In this document: piece after piece, positions 36,098 through 44,235 of the stretch
Layout of the letters: the number at the start of each line of letters is the position of its first letter
How positions within the stretch are numbered: position 1 is the stretch's first letter
Origin: CAIKBL01 sp964555355
GTDB lineage: Bacteria; Pseudomonadota; Gammaproteobacteria; Ga0077536
Assembly (NCBI GenBank): GCA_964555355.1
Contig: CAZKRY010000001.1
Coordinates: forward strand, 310,001 to 374,000
Reading direction: 5' to 3'
DNA: 64,000 bases
The notes under the pieces: model-generated
Seen by the model: only the letters and a program-made list of their open reading frames with translations
Told to the model about the DNA's origin: nothing
The model's database searches: none
Position numbers and translations under genes: made by a program

Positions 36098-37271
36098 GTT
36101 TTTTTATCGCCTGCGCAAGGTACAAATACCGGTCTCGCTGACCGAGTATTTGACGTTGATGCAGGCGCTGGAAGCGCGTATCGCGGGTTTCAGCATCGAC
36201 GATTTTTACTATTTGGCGCGCGCCACGCTGGTGAAAGACGAGCGCTATTTTGATCGCTTCGATCAAGTCTTTGGCGATTACATCCGAGGCCAAACCACGG
36301 CGTTTGAACAAATTCTGGGCGAGATCCCGCTCGAATGGCTGCGTAAGCAAAAAGAACTGACGCTGACCGACGAAGAGAAAAAACTGATCGAAAGTTTGGG
36401 CGGCTGGGACAAGTTGATGGAGACGCTGAAGCAGCGTCTGGAAGAACAGAAGAAGGCGCATCACGGCGGTAACAAGTGGATAGGGACCGGCGGGACCTCG
36501 CCATTCGGCGCGCATGGCTATAACCCGGAGGGCGTGCGCATCGGGCAGCCCACCGGGCGCCAAGGGAAAGCGGTCAAGGTGTGGGATAAACGCGAATACC
36601 AGAACCTGGATGACCAGGTCGAACTCGGTACACGCAACATCAAAGTGGCGCTGCGTAAATTGCGCCGCTTCGCGCGCGAAGGGGCGGAAGAAGAACTCGA
36701 TTTGGACGATACGATCCGCTCAACCGCGCGCCGCGCCGGCCTCTTGGATATCAAGCTCGTGCCCGAGCGGCGCAACACCACCAAGGTTCTGCTGTTCTTG
36801 GATGTGGGCGGCTCGATGGACCCGCACGTCAAAGTTTGCGAGGAGTTGTTCTCCGCAACACGCGCCGAGTTCAAGCACCTGGAGCATTTCTACTTCCACA
36901 ATTTTGTCTACGAGACGGTGTGGCGGGACAATCGCATGCGTAACAACCAGCGGTATCCGACGCAATCCGTGCTGAATAAATACAGTGCCGATCACAAGGT
37001 AGTCTTTGTCGGCGACGCGACGATGAGCCCGTATGAAATCATGGCGGTGGGCGGCAGTATCGAACACTGGAACGAAGAAGCCGGCGCGACTTGGATGGGG
37101 CGCTTGCTCGCGCTTTACCCTTACGCGGTGTGGTTAAACCCGCAGCCGGAAGATTATTGGAGCTACATCCCGTCCATTGGTATCGTTAAACAATTATTGG
37201 CCGATCGAATGTTTCCGCTGACGATCGATGGGTTGGAACGCGCGATGAAGGCGCTTAAAAAGGCGCACTGA
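36087..37271 (+). CDS. VWA-domain CoxE-like protein
   Basis: 394 residues. The N-terminal half is helical (CoxE-like); the C-terminal VWA domain begins near 230 with a MIDAS-like DVGGSM (D239, G241, S243), the usual DxSxS changed to DxGxS as in many CoxE proteins. It starts with GTG inside the MoxR gene. MoxR-VWA pairs assist metalloenzyme or respiratory complex assembly; the client here is unknown. Confidence 0.9.
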   Translation: MLTEFFYRLRKVQIPVSLTEYLTLMQALEARIAGFSIDDFYYLARATLVKDERYFDRFDQVFGDYIRGQTTAFEQILGEIPLEWLRKQKELTLTDEEKKLIESLGGWDKLMETLKQRLEEQKKAHHGGNKWIGTGGTSPFGAHGYNPEGVRIGQPTGRQGKAVKVWDKREYQNLDDQVELGTRNIKVALRKLRRFAREGAEEELDLDDTIRSTARRAGLLDIKLVPERRNTTKVLLFLDVGGSMDPHVKVCEELFSATRAEFKHLEHFYFHNFVYETVWRDNRMRNNQRYPTQSVLNKYSADHKVVFVGDATMSPYEIMAVGGSIEHWNEEAGATWMGRLLALYPYAVWLNPQPEDYWSYIPSIGIVKQLLADRMFPLTIDGLERAMKALKKAH

Positions 37272-37276
37272 GTGTT

Positions 37277-38323
37277 TTGAACGCCAGCGGCGATCTCCGA
37301 TTGAACGTTGGGACCGCTTGTTCTTGTTTGAGAGTGTTACTGCTCATTGTTAGCGCCATGACGCTAACGCGCGTTACGTTCGCGATAAGCGCCGACGATC
37401 TTGCCGTCATTATCAACGATGACGACGCTTACAGTGTCGACATCGGGACGCATTACGCGGCGGCACGGCAGATCCCTCAAGCGCATGTCGTGCACGTTCA
37501 TCTCGGCACCCCCCGCGCTGTTCTCGCCCCGGACGACTTCAAGCGCGCATACACAACAGTGACTGAAACGCTGCCCAAGACGGTGCAAGGATTCGCGCTC
37601 GCGTGGACGCGTCCTTATCGCGTTGGGTGCATGTCGATGACCACCGCTTTCGCGATGGGTTACGCACCGCGGCATTGTGCGGACGGTTGTAAACCCATTG
37701 CGCCAAATCCGTTGTATGACAAAGAGACGCGTGCGCCGTACACGGACTTCCGCGTGCGTCCGGCAATGTTGCTTGCGGCAGAAACCGCCGCGAACGCGCG
37801 CCAACTGATCGCCCGCGGCGTGCGCAGCGACGGGATCAAACCCGCCGGCACTGCGTATTTAGTCGAAACCAACGATCGTGCGCGCAGCACACGTACGCCT
37901 AAGTATCCGGCAATCGTGCAGCGGTTCGGGAGCGCATTAGACGTGCGGATGGTGCGCGGCGAAGGTATTCGCGAGCGCTTCGATGTCATGTTTTATTTCA
38001 CCGGTGCGACTCATGTGCCGTACCTTGAAACGCTTGGGTTTTTGCCGGGCGCGATTGCCGATCATTTAACCTCCGCCGGGGGCCAGCTTGACGGCGAGGG
38101 TCAGATGAGCGCGCTGCGATGGCTGGAAGCAGGTGCGACCGGTAGCTACGGTACCGTTGTCGAGCCGTGCAATTTCCCGCAAAAGTTCCCCGCCCCCATG
38201 CAGGTACTAAAGTTTTATCTGGCCGGCGAAACGCTGCTGGAAGCTTACTGGAAGAGTGTGGTGTGGCCTGGCCAAGGGGTCTTTATTGGCGAGCCGCTCG
38301 CGAGCCCCTATCGTGTCCAGTGA
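37277..38323 (+). CDS. TIGR03790-like exported protein
   Basis: 348 residues. An N-terminal hydrophobic segment (about 18-38) looks like a signal peptide; the mature part starts ADDLAVIINDDDAYSVDIGTHYAAARQIP, close to the TIGR03790 family. Function is unknown. A TTG start at 37277 is used because it gives the signal peptide in full; it lies 5 bases after the CoxE-like gene, suggesting co-transcription. Confidence 0.75.
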   Translation: MNASGDLRLNVGTACSCLRVLLLIVSAMTLTRVTFAISADDLAVIINDDDAYSVDIGTHYAAARQIPQAHVVHVHLGTPRAVLAPDDFKRAYTTVTETLPKTVQGFALAWTRPYRVGCMSMTTAFAMGYAPRHCADGCKPIAPNPLYDKETRAPYTDFRVRPAMLLAAETAANARQLIARGVRSDGIKPAGTAYLVETNDRARSTRTPKYPAIVQRFGSALDVRMVRGEGIRERFDVMFYFTGATHVPYLETLGFLPGAIADHLTSAGGQLDGEGQMSALRWLEAGATGSYGTVVEPCNFPQKFPAPMQVLKFYLAGETLLEAYWKSVVWPGQGVFIGEPLASPYRVQ

Positions 38324-38571
38324 CGCCGCCCGGCGTCAGGTGCCAGAATTTGTCGCTAGGTAGCGTCAGTTCGCGCGCACGAGTTTCGAATATTTCCTAC
38401 CCCGGTCAAGATCCACCGCCTCCACGCCGCTAATTTCTCGTGAAACGGGTCACGTTTCCTCACTCAAACGACGAACCCGGTCGCACTGACAGCACAGTGA
38501 ACGTCTATGTTTGCGAAGATGGAACGACGATTGCTGTATCTGTCATGAAACGCAATCCACGGAGACCAATA

Positions 38572-38781
38572 ATGAAGGCCATTTCGACGATAGACCGGCG
38601 CATTGCGCGATTCTCCGGCTATCGGGACATGAACGGTGAGTTTGTGCCATTCACGATGTCCGACGAAGTTTTCAGCCGCGCGCGGAAACTCGGCGCGCGG
38701 GTTCTGTTGCGCCTGGAACTGTCCGAGAGTCGCGAGTTACAAGGTTTGTTTTATACCAACGATCGCAGCCTATCGCGCTAA
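38572..38781 (+). CDS. Small hypothetical protein
   Basis: 69 residues from the ATG at 38572, preceded by GGAG at 7 bases. A longer frame from GTG 38440 (113 residues) is possible but less supported. The sequence is basic with a FSGYRD segment and a C-terminal LRLELSESRELQGLFY strand pair. No family recognised. Dispersed repeat sequence follows immediately. Confidence 0.5.
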   Translation: MKAISTIDRRIARFSGYRDMNGEFVPFTMSDEVFSRARKLGARVLLRLELSESRELQGLFYTNDRSLSR

Positions 38782-38790
38782 CGAACGAAA

Positions 38791-38835
38791 CCTCTCCCAC
38801 CGGGAGAGGTCGGCGCGTCAGCGCCGGGTGCGGGG
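38791..38835. repeat. CTCTCCC/GGGAGAG repeat copy
   Basis: CCTCTCCCACCGGGAGAGG hairpin followed by CGGCGCGTCAGCGCCGGGTG, the same bipartite layout as the copy at 13439-13482 in reverse orientation. Intergenic. Confidence 0.8.
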
Positions 38836-38926
38836 CAGCCTTTCTACAGCCACCCGCACGCTCCGCAAAAACACTGTCTCTACCGCACCTGGTTAGCTAC
38901 CATGCTCCGAATTTCGGAGGCTCGGT

Positions 38927-39694
38927 GTGGACAAGGGAAAGCTCGAATCGGCGTTTAAGCGTTTTGCGGATAATCCCGCCGATCTTCTCGAAGGCGCGCT
39001 GCTGGTGTCTGCGCTAGTGCAACCGTTGACCGATCCCGCCTGGTGCCGCCGCACCATTCAAGAGTTAACCGACAAATTGAGTTTGCCGACGGTAGAGGCT
39101 TTGCTTGAGCTGTTTCACCGTGAAGGATTCGCTGGCGCCGACACGTATTACGAAGCGCGCAACAGCGCGGTCGACTATGTACTTAAGGAGCGACGCGGCA
39201 TTCCCATCACCCTTGCGGTTATTTTGATAGAGGTGGCCCGTAGAGCGGGACTCGCCGCTGCGGGAATTAATTTCCCGGGGCACTTTTTAGTTTCGATAGC
39301 CGAACGTGTGGTCGATCCCTTCACGTTGCAGGCGCTGTCCGAACAAGCATGTAAACAACGTCTCGCGGCCTCGGGCGTGCGTCCAGAAGTCGCGTGGCGG
39401 CGCGCGTCCAATACCGCCATCGTATTGAGAATGCTGAATAATCTGCGGGGTATCGCACTGCAATCCGGTGATTCCGCGCGGGCGCTCGAGTACACCGATT
39501 ACCAGCTTCAACTAAACGGTGACCGGCTTGAACTTGCGCTCGTCCGGGCGGAATTGTGGGTCGCGATTGGCGCGCCACAAATAGCGGTGCATGAACTTGA
39601 AACGGCTAAGACCTTGAATCCTGGTGCGGAACTCACTGAACAAATTGACCAGCGGTTATCTCTGCTAGCGAAGGCAAGGCCCTCTCTGCACTGA
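38927..39694 (+). CDS. SirB1-family transglutaminase-like/TPR protein
   Basis: 255 residues from GTG 38927, which follows CGGAGG. The SirB1 block (YYEARNSAVDYVLKERRGIPITLAVILIEVARRAGL and INFPGHFLV) has the transglutaminase-like core and is followed by a TPR-like C-terminal half. SirB1 proteins are widespread in proteobacteria; biochemical role unsettled. Ends 65 bases before the glycan regulator gene. Confidence 0.88.
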   Translation: MDKGKLESAFKRFADNPADLLEGALLVSALVQPLTDPAWCRRTIQELTDKLSLPTVEALLELFHREGFAGADTYYEARNSAVDYVLKERRGIPITLAVILIEVARRAGLAAAGINFPGHFLVSIAERVVDPFTLQALSEQACKQRLAASGVRPEVAWRRASNTAIVLRMLNNLRGIALQSGDSARALEYTDYQLQLNGDRLELALVRAELWVAIGAPQIAVHELETAKTLNPGAELTEQIDQRLSLLAKARPSLH

Positions 39695-39705
39695 GAATTT
39701 CCTGT

Positions 39706-39722
39706 TGTTCACGCTATGAACA
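39706..39722. promoter_or_regulatory. Palindromic operator, copy 1
   Basis: TGTTCA-CGCTA-TGAACA: a perfect 6-base inverted repeat with 5-base spacer. Same half-sites and spacing as copy 2, whose start is 30 bases downstream (about three helical turns). Probable binding site for the winged-helix regulator encoded just downstream. Confidence 0.8.
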
Positions 39723-39735
39723 GCATGATAGGCTG

Positions 39736-39752
39736 TGTTCATACCTTGAACA
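39736..39752. promoter_or_regulatory. Palindromic operator, copy 2
   Basis: TGTTCA-TACCT-TGAACA: half-sites identical to copy 1, spacer sequence different, which shows that the half-sites rather than the spacer are conserved. It ends 6 bases before the regulator ATG at 39759, a position suited to repression of the promoter or of translation start. Confidence 0.8.
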
Positions 39753-39758
39753 CCCTGT

Positions 39759-40409
39759 ATGACCCAGCAACGCGAAGAATCCCTCACTCTGGAATTGCTC
39801 TCAGCGATCGAAGCCAAGAGCGACGTCACTCAGCGCCATATCGCGGACCGCATGGGGGTGGCGCTCGGACTCGCGAATTCCTACTTAAAACGCTGTGTGC
39901 GAAAGGGGTTGGTGAAAATCACCCAAGCACCGGCTAACCGTTATTTGTATTACTTAACGCCAACCGGGTTCGCCGAGAAAAGCCGCCTGACAGCGCAGTA
40001 TTTCAGCTATTCGTTTGATTTTTATCGGCGGGCGAGTGCTTCCACGCGCGAAGCGCTCGCGCTCTGCGCTGAACGGAACTGGCGGCGATTGCTCTTTATC
40101 GGCACCTCTGAACTCGCGGAAATCGCGTTTGTGAGCAGTCATGACTTTAAGTTCGAAATTATTGGGACCTACGCCGCGGGAAGCGGACTTAAAGCTTTTC
40201 TGGGTAGACCGGTGTGGGAAGAAATTCCGCCGCTAGACAAGTTTGACGGTGCGATATTTTGCGCGCTGGATGGCCACCAAGCGTGGTTTGAACGTGTTAC
40301 CCAAGAGATTCCCGTTGAACGATTGGTTTTTCCGGAACTCGTTAAACCGCTCATGCCCGTAACCTCCAATTTTCACGCGCCAACGCCGACGTCAGGCGCA
40401 AGGAGTTAA
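39759..40409 (+). CDS. Winged-helix (MarR-like) regulator of the polysaccharide cluster, with C-terminal domain
   Basis: 216 residues. The N-terminal winged helix (about 5-70: LTLELLSAIEAK, QRHIADRMGVALGLANSYLKRC, KGLVKI and a wing with YLYYLTPTGF) matches the EPS-associated MarR-type regulators that head exopolysaccharide clusters in proteobacteria. The additional C-terminal domain (about 105-205) starts LLFIGTSELAEIAF and is alpha/beta, perhaps ligand-binding. The two palindromes upstream are likely its operators, so autoregulation and control of the operon downstream are inferred. Confidence 0.8.
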   Translation: MTQQREESLTLELLSAIEAKSDVTQRHIADRMGVALGLANSYLKRCVRKGLVKITQAPANRYLYYLTPTGFAEKSRLTAQYFSYSFDFYRRASASTREALALCAERNWRRLLFIGTSELAEIAFVSSHDFKFEIIGTYAAGSGLKAFLGRPVWEEIPPLDKFDGAIFCALDGHQAWFERVTQEIPVERLVFPELVKPLMPVTSNFHAPTPTSGARS

Positions 40410-40413
40410 CTCG

Positions 40414-41478
40414 ATGGAATATCGCGTGCCTTATCGGATTGAGGACCGACGCATACGGTTTGCCGTCGTCGGCGCCGGCCGCATTTCCGACCGGCATTTC
40501 GATGCACTGAAGGCGCATGCGGAACGCGCCGAACTGGTCGCCATCGCGGACAGCGATCCCCAAGTACTCAAAAAGACTTGCGAAACACACGGGGTGGAGG
40601 GTTATGACGGATTAGATGCGTTGCTCACAAAAAGCGACGCCGACTGCGTCGCGCTATGCACGCCCTCGGGTCTTCACCCGGCACAAGCGATGCAAGTTGC
40701 CCGCGCCGGCCGCCACGTCGTTACGGAAAAGCCAATGGCCACGCGCCTGGTCGATGGCAAACGCATGGTACAAACCTGCGACGAAAACAATGTTCATCTG
40801 TTCGTCGTCAAACAGAATCGCCTGAACCCGACGTTGCAGTTGGTCAAAAATGCGGTGCGCAAACGGCGCTTTGGACGCATCTACATGGTCAACGTCAATG
40901 TGTTCTGGACGCGACCGCAGTCTTATTACGACTCATCCCGTTGGCGCGGAACCTGGGAATTTGACGGCGGCGCATTCATGAACCAAGCCAGCCACTACAT
41001 TGATCTGCTCGACTGGCTAATTGGCCCAATCGAGAGCGTGCATGCCTATACCTCAACACTCGAACGCAATATCGAAGTCGAAGATAGCGGGGTCGCCAAT
41101 ATCAAATGGCGCTCCGGCGCGCTGGGGTCGCTCAATGTCACGATGTTGACCTACCCGCGTAACCTTGAAGGCTCGATCACTATCTTGGGTGAAAAGGGCT
41201 CGGTGCAAGTAGGCGGTGTTGCCGTCAACGAAATCAAACACTGGGAGTTTGCCGAGCCTGACGCCGACGATGAGAAAGTTAAAGACGCAAGTTACGGCAC
41301 GGCGTCCGTATATGGCGTCGGCCATCCGATGTACTACGACAACGTTATTCGCGTGCTACGGGGCGAAGCGAGAGCGGAAACCGATGGACGGGAAGGGCTA
41401 CGTTCGCTCGAAACCTTGATCGCCATGTACATCTCCTCACGCGATGGCCGTCGCGTGTCATTGCCGCTCGAATATTGA
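40414..41478 (+). CDS. Gfo/Idh/MocA oxidoreductase, WbpB/WlbA type
   Basis: 354 residues. N-terminal Rossmann fold GAGRISDRHFDAL and the EKPMA motif; C-terminal half with the WlbA-like MNQASHYIDLLDWL and VANIKWRSGALGSLNVTML. Best match is UDP-N-acetyl-glucosaminuronate 3-dehydrogenase (WbpB/WlbA), an NAD-dependent 3-oxidation of UDP-GlcNAcA. The next two genes encode the WbpD and WbpE equivalents, which supports the call. Starts 4 bases after the regulator. Confidence 0.88.
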   Translation: MEYRVPYRIEDRRIRFAVVGAGRISDRHFDALKAHAERAELVAIADSDPQVLKKTCETHGVEGYDGLDALLTKSDADCVALCTPSGLHPAQAMQVARAGRHVVTEKPMATRLVDGKRMVQTCDENNVHLFVVKQNRLNPTLQLVKNAVRKRRFGRIYMVNVNVFWTRPQSYYDSSRWRGTWEFDGGAFMNQASHYIDLLDWLIGPIESVHAYTSTLERNIEVEDSGVANIKWRSGALGSLNVTMLTYPRNLEGSITILGEKGSVQVGGVAVNEIKHWEFAEPDADDEKVKDASYGTASVYGVGHPMYYDNVIRVLRGEARAETDGREGLRSLETLIAMYISSRDGRRVSLPLEY

Positions 41479-41488
41479 GGCTCTGACT

Positions 41489-42064
41489 ATGGCCTATACC
41501 GTTCACCCAAGCGCAATCGTCGATGACGGCGCGCAGATCGGCGATGGCACCCGGATCTGGCACTGGGTGCATGTGAGCGCGGGCGCGCGGATCGGCCAAG
41601 GTTGCTCGCTTGGCCAGAATGTCTATGTGGGCAATCGCGTCGTCATCGGCAATAACGTCAAGATTCAAAATAACGTTTCGGTATATGACAACGTAACACT
41701 AGAAGACGGCGTCTTTTGCGGTCCGAGCATGGTGTTCACGAATGTTTATAACCCACGCTCGGAAGTCTCACGCAAAGACGAGTACCGCGATACGTTGGTG
41801 AAGCGCGGCGCGACCTTAGGTGCTAATTGCACCATCGTGTGCGGGGCGACAATCGGCGAGTACGCATTTATTGGCGCGGGCGCGGTTGTCAATCGCGATG
41901 TGCCGGCGTTTGCGCTAATCGTCGGCGTCCCAGGCAAACAGATGGGATGGATGAGTAAGTTTGGCGAGCGATTGAATTTACCGCTCAGCGGAGACGCTGA
42001 GTGTATTTGTCCGCATACGAACGAACGTTATGTACTACGAGCCGGCGTGTGTACCACCGTTTGA
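41489..42064 (+). CDS. Left-handed beta-helix N-acetyltransferase, WbpD/WlbB type
   Basis: 191 residues of hexapeptide repeats (IGDGTRIWHWVHVSAGARIGQGCSLGQNV pattern) ending in a VPGKQMGWM segment and a short Cys-containing tail. WbpD acetylates the 3-amino group of UDP-2-acetamido-3-amino-2,3-dideoxy-glucuronate. The start at 41489 is chosen because homologues begin MAYTVHPSAIVDD-like; the longer frame reads back into the previous gene. Confidence 0.88.
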   Translation: MAYTVHPSAIVDDGAQIGDGTRIWHWVHVSAGARIGQGCSLGQNVYVGNRVVIGNNVKIQNNVSVYDNVTLEDGVFCGPSMVFTNVYNPRSEVSRKDEYRDTLVKRGATLGANCTIVCGATIGEYAFIGAGAVVNRDVPAFALIVGVPGKQMGWMSKFGERLNLPLSGDAECICPHTNERYVLRAGVCTTV

Positions 42065-42092
42065 AGCGAATAAACGCGACACCTAGGACACC

Positions 42093-43199
42093 ATGATGGA
42101 ATTCATTGATCTCAAAACGCAGTACCAACGGCTTAAACCGGAAATCGACCGACATATCCAACAAGTGCTCGACCACGGCGCCTACATCATGGGGCCCGAA
42201 GTCGCGGCGATAGAAGCCAAACTCGCGGAGTATGTCGGCACCAAACACTGCATTACCGTCGCCAGTGGTACCGATGCACTGCTAATCGCGATGATGGCGC
42301 TGGGGATCAAGGCCGGCGATGAAATCATCACGACCCCATTCACGTTTATCGCAACTGGCGAAATGATTGCGCTACTCGGCGCCAAACCCGTGTTTGTCGA
42401 TATCGATCGTGAGACCTATAACCTCGATCCCACGCTCACTGAAGCCGCCATCACCTCGCGCACTCGCGCGATCATGCCGGTGAGTTTGTATGGCCAGTGC
42501 GCCGAATTGGACGAGATTAATGCGATCGGCGCCAAACACGGCATTCCGGTGATTGAAGATGCGGCGCAGAGTTTCGGCGCCACTTACAAAGGCCGAAAAT
42601 CATGTGCACTTTCCACCATTGGATGCACGAGCTTTTTCCCGTCCAAGCCGCTGGGTTGCTATGGCGATGGCGGCGCCTGTTTTACGGACGACGATGCGCT
42701 CGCCAAAGCAATGCGCGAGATCCGCGTACACGGCCAGGACCGCCGTTATCATCATCCAATCATCGGTGTGAATGGCCGGATGGATACGTTGCAGTGCGCG
42801 ATTCTGCTCGCCAAGTTCCCGACGTTTGCGGAAGAAGTACGGCTGCGTGAAGAAATCGGCGCGCGCTACACAGCGCTAATCAAGAATGCCGCAAGCGGCG
42901 CGCAACCGCCGACACTAAGGTCCTACAACACCTCGGTCTATGCGCAGTACACGGTGGAAGTGGACGCGCGAGACGTGGTCCAAGAAAAATTGAAAGCGGC
43001 CGGGATCCCAACCGCCGTGCATTATCCGGTACCGCTACATTTGCAGCCGGCGTTTGCGTCGCTTGGACTGAAAGAAGGAGCCTTCCCCAAGAGCGAAGCG
43101 GCGGCGAAACGGGTGATGAGTTTGCCGATGCATCCGTTTCTAAATGAATCAACTCAACAACAGGTTATTCAAGCGCTGATGTCGGCGACTTCACGCTAA
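42093..43199 (+). CDS. DegT/DnrJ/EryC1/StrS aminotransferase, WbpE/WlbC type
   Basis: 368 residues. PLP-binding lysine in TSFFPSKPLGCYGDGGA and the IEDAAQSFGATY motif define the family. In context it adds the 3-amino group in the WbpB-E-D sequence. The order B-D-E is the same as in WbpB/D/E operons, so UDP-GlcNAc(3NAc)A, or a derivative, is the likely product; WbpA and WbpI are not in the window. Confidence 0.9.
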   Translation: MMEFIDLKTQYQRLKPEIDRHIQQVLDHGAYIMGPEVAAIEAKLAEYVGTKHCITVASGTDALLIAMMALGIKAGDEIITTPFTFIATGEMIALLGAKPVFVDIDRETYNLDPTLTEAAITSRTRAIMPVSLYGQCAELDEINAIGAKHGIPVIEDAAQSFGATYKGRKSCALSTIGCTSFFPSKPLGCYGDGGACFTDDDALAKAMREIRVHGQDRRYHHPIIGVNGRMDTLQCAILLAKFPTFAEEVRLREEIGARYTALIKNAASGAQPPTLRSYNTSVYAQYTVEVDARDVVQEKLKAAGIPTAVHYPVPLHLQPAFASLGLKEGAFPKSEAAAKRVMSLPMHPFLNESTQQQVIQALMSATSR

Positions 43200-43219
43200 T
43201 TCAACTTCCGGAGCACAAC

Positions 43220-44215
43220 ATGGATATTCGCGGTAAGAAACTCGTGGTCATTGGTGGAGCCGGTTTAATCGGCTCACACGCCGTTGATTTATTAACTAAG
43301 GAAGATGTCGGCGAAATCGTTATCTACGATAACTTCGTCCGCGGCACGACCGAAAATTTAGCGGGCGCGTTACGCGATCCGCGGGTCAAGGTGTATGAAG
43401 CCGGTGGCGACGTTTGTCAGGCGGATATTCTCGATGCGGCGCTCAAAGGCGCGGATGGCGTATTTCATTTCGCCGCGTTGTGGCTCCTGCAGTGCCATGA
43501 GTTCCCGCGCGCGGCGTTTGACGTCAATGTGCGCGGCACTTTCAACGTGCTTGAGGCATGCGTCGCGAACAAAGTTCAACGCCTCGTCTACTCGTCATCC
43601 GCATCAGTCTACGGCGACGCGGTGGAAGAACCGATGACCGAAGACCACCCGTTTCTAAATAAGAATTTTTACGGCGCGACGAAAATTTGCGGCGAATCGA
43701 TGGCGCGCGCCTATCACCATCGCTATGGACTGAACTTTGTCGGCTTACGCTACATGAACGTCTATGGCCCTCGCCAGGATTATCGGGGCGCGTATATCGC
43801 GGTGATCATGAAGATGTTGGACGCAATCGACAAAGGTGAGGGCCCAACGATCTTCGGAGACGGCTCCGAAGCTTTTGACTTTGTGGCCGTTGAAGACTGC
43901 GGCGCGGCGAATGTCTGCGCCATGAAGGCCGAGACGGTCGATCGCTTTTACAATGTCGGCACCGGCCATCGGACCTCTTTAAAAGAAATTGCCGAGCTAC
44001 TGCTACGTCTATCTGGCTCGAAAGCTACCATCAATTACGCGCCCCGCAGTCAAGCGACGTTCGTTCGCAACCGGATCGGCTGCCCGAAACGGGCAACGGC
44101 CGAAATCGGTTTTACCGCGAAAATCGCACTCGAAGAAGGCATGCGTCGAGTCATCGATTGGCGCAAGTCGCACATTGAGGAAGTGAACTCGCGTCGCGCG
44201 AAGGCTGCGAAGTAG
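43220..44215 (+). CDS. NAD-dependent epimerase/dehydratase
   Basis: 331 residues of extended SDR type: GGAGLIGSHAVDLL, catalytic YGATK (YxxxK) and the NVYGPRQDYRGAY substrate region. Resembles UDP-sugar 4-epimerases and related enzymes. The start of a second half (SEAFDFVAVEDCGAAN) fits nucleotide-sugar enzymes. Exact substrate unknown. Confidence 0.85.
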   Translation: MDIRGKKLVVIGGAGLIGSHAVDLLTKEDVGEIVIYDNFVRGTTENLAGALRDPRVKVYEAGGDVCQADILDAALKGADGVFHFAALWLLQCHEFPRAAFDVNVRGTFNVLEACVANKVQRLVYSSSASVYGDAVEEPMTEDHPFLNKNFYGATKICGESMARAYHHRYGLNFVGLRYMNVYGPRQDYRGAYIAVIMKMLDAIDKGEGPTIFGDGSEAFDFVAVEDCGAANVCAMKAETVDRFYNVGTGHRTSLKEIAELLLRLSGSKATINYAPRSQATFVRNRIGCPKRATAEIGFTAKIALEEGMRRVIDWRKSHIEEVNSRRAKAAK

Positions 44216-44235
44216 GTCGGCGGCGCAGACACACG

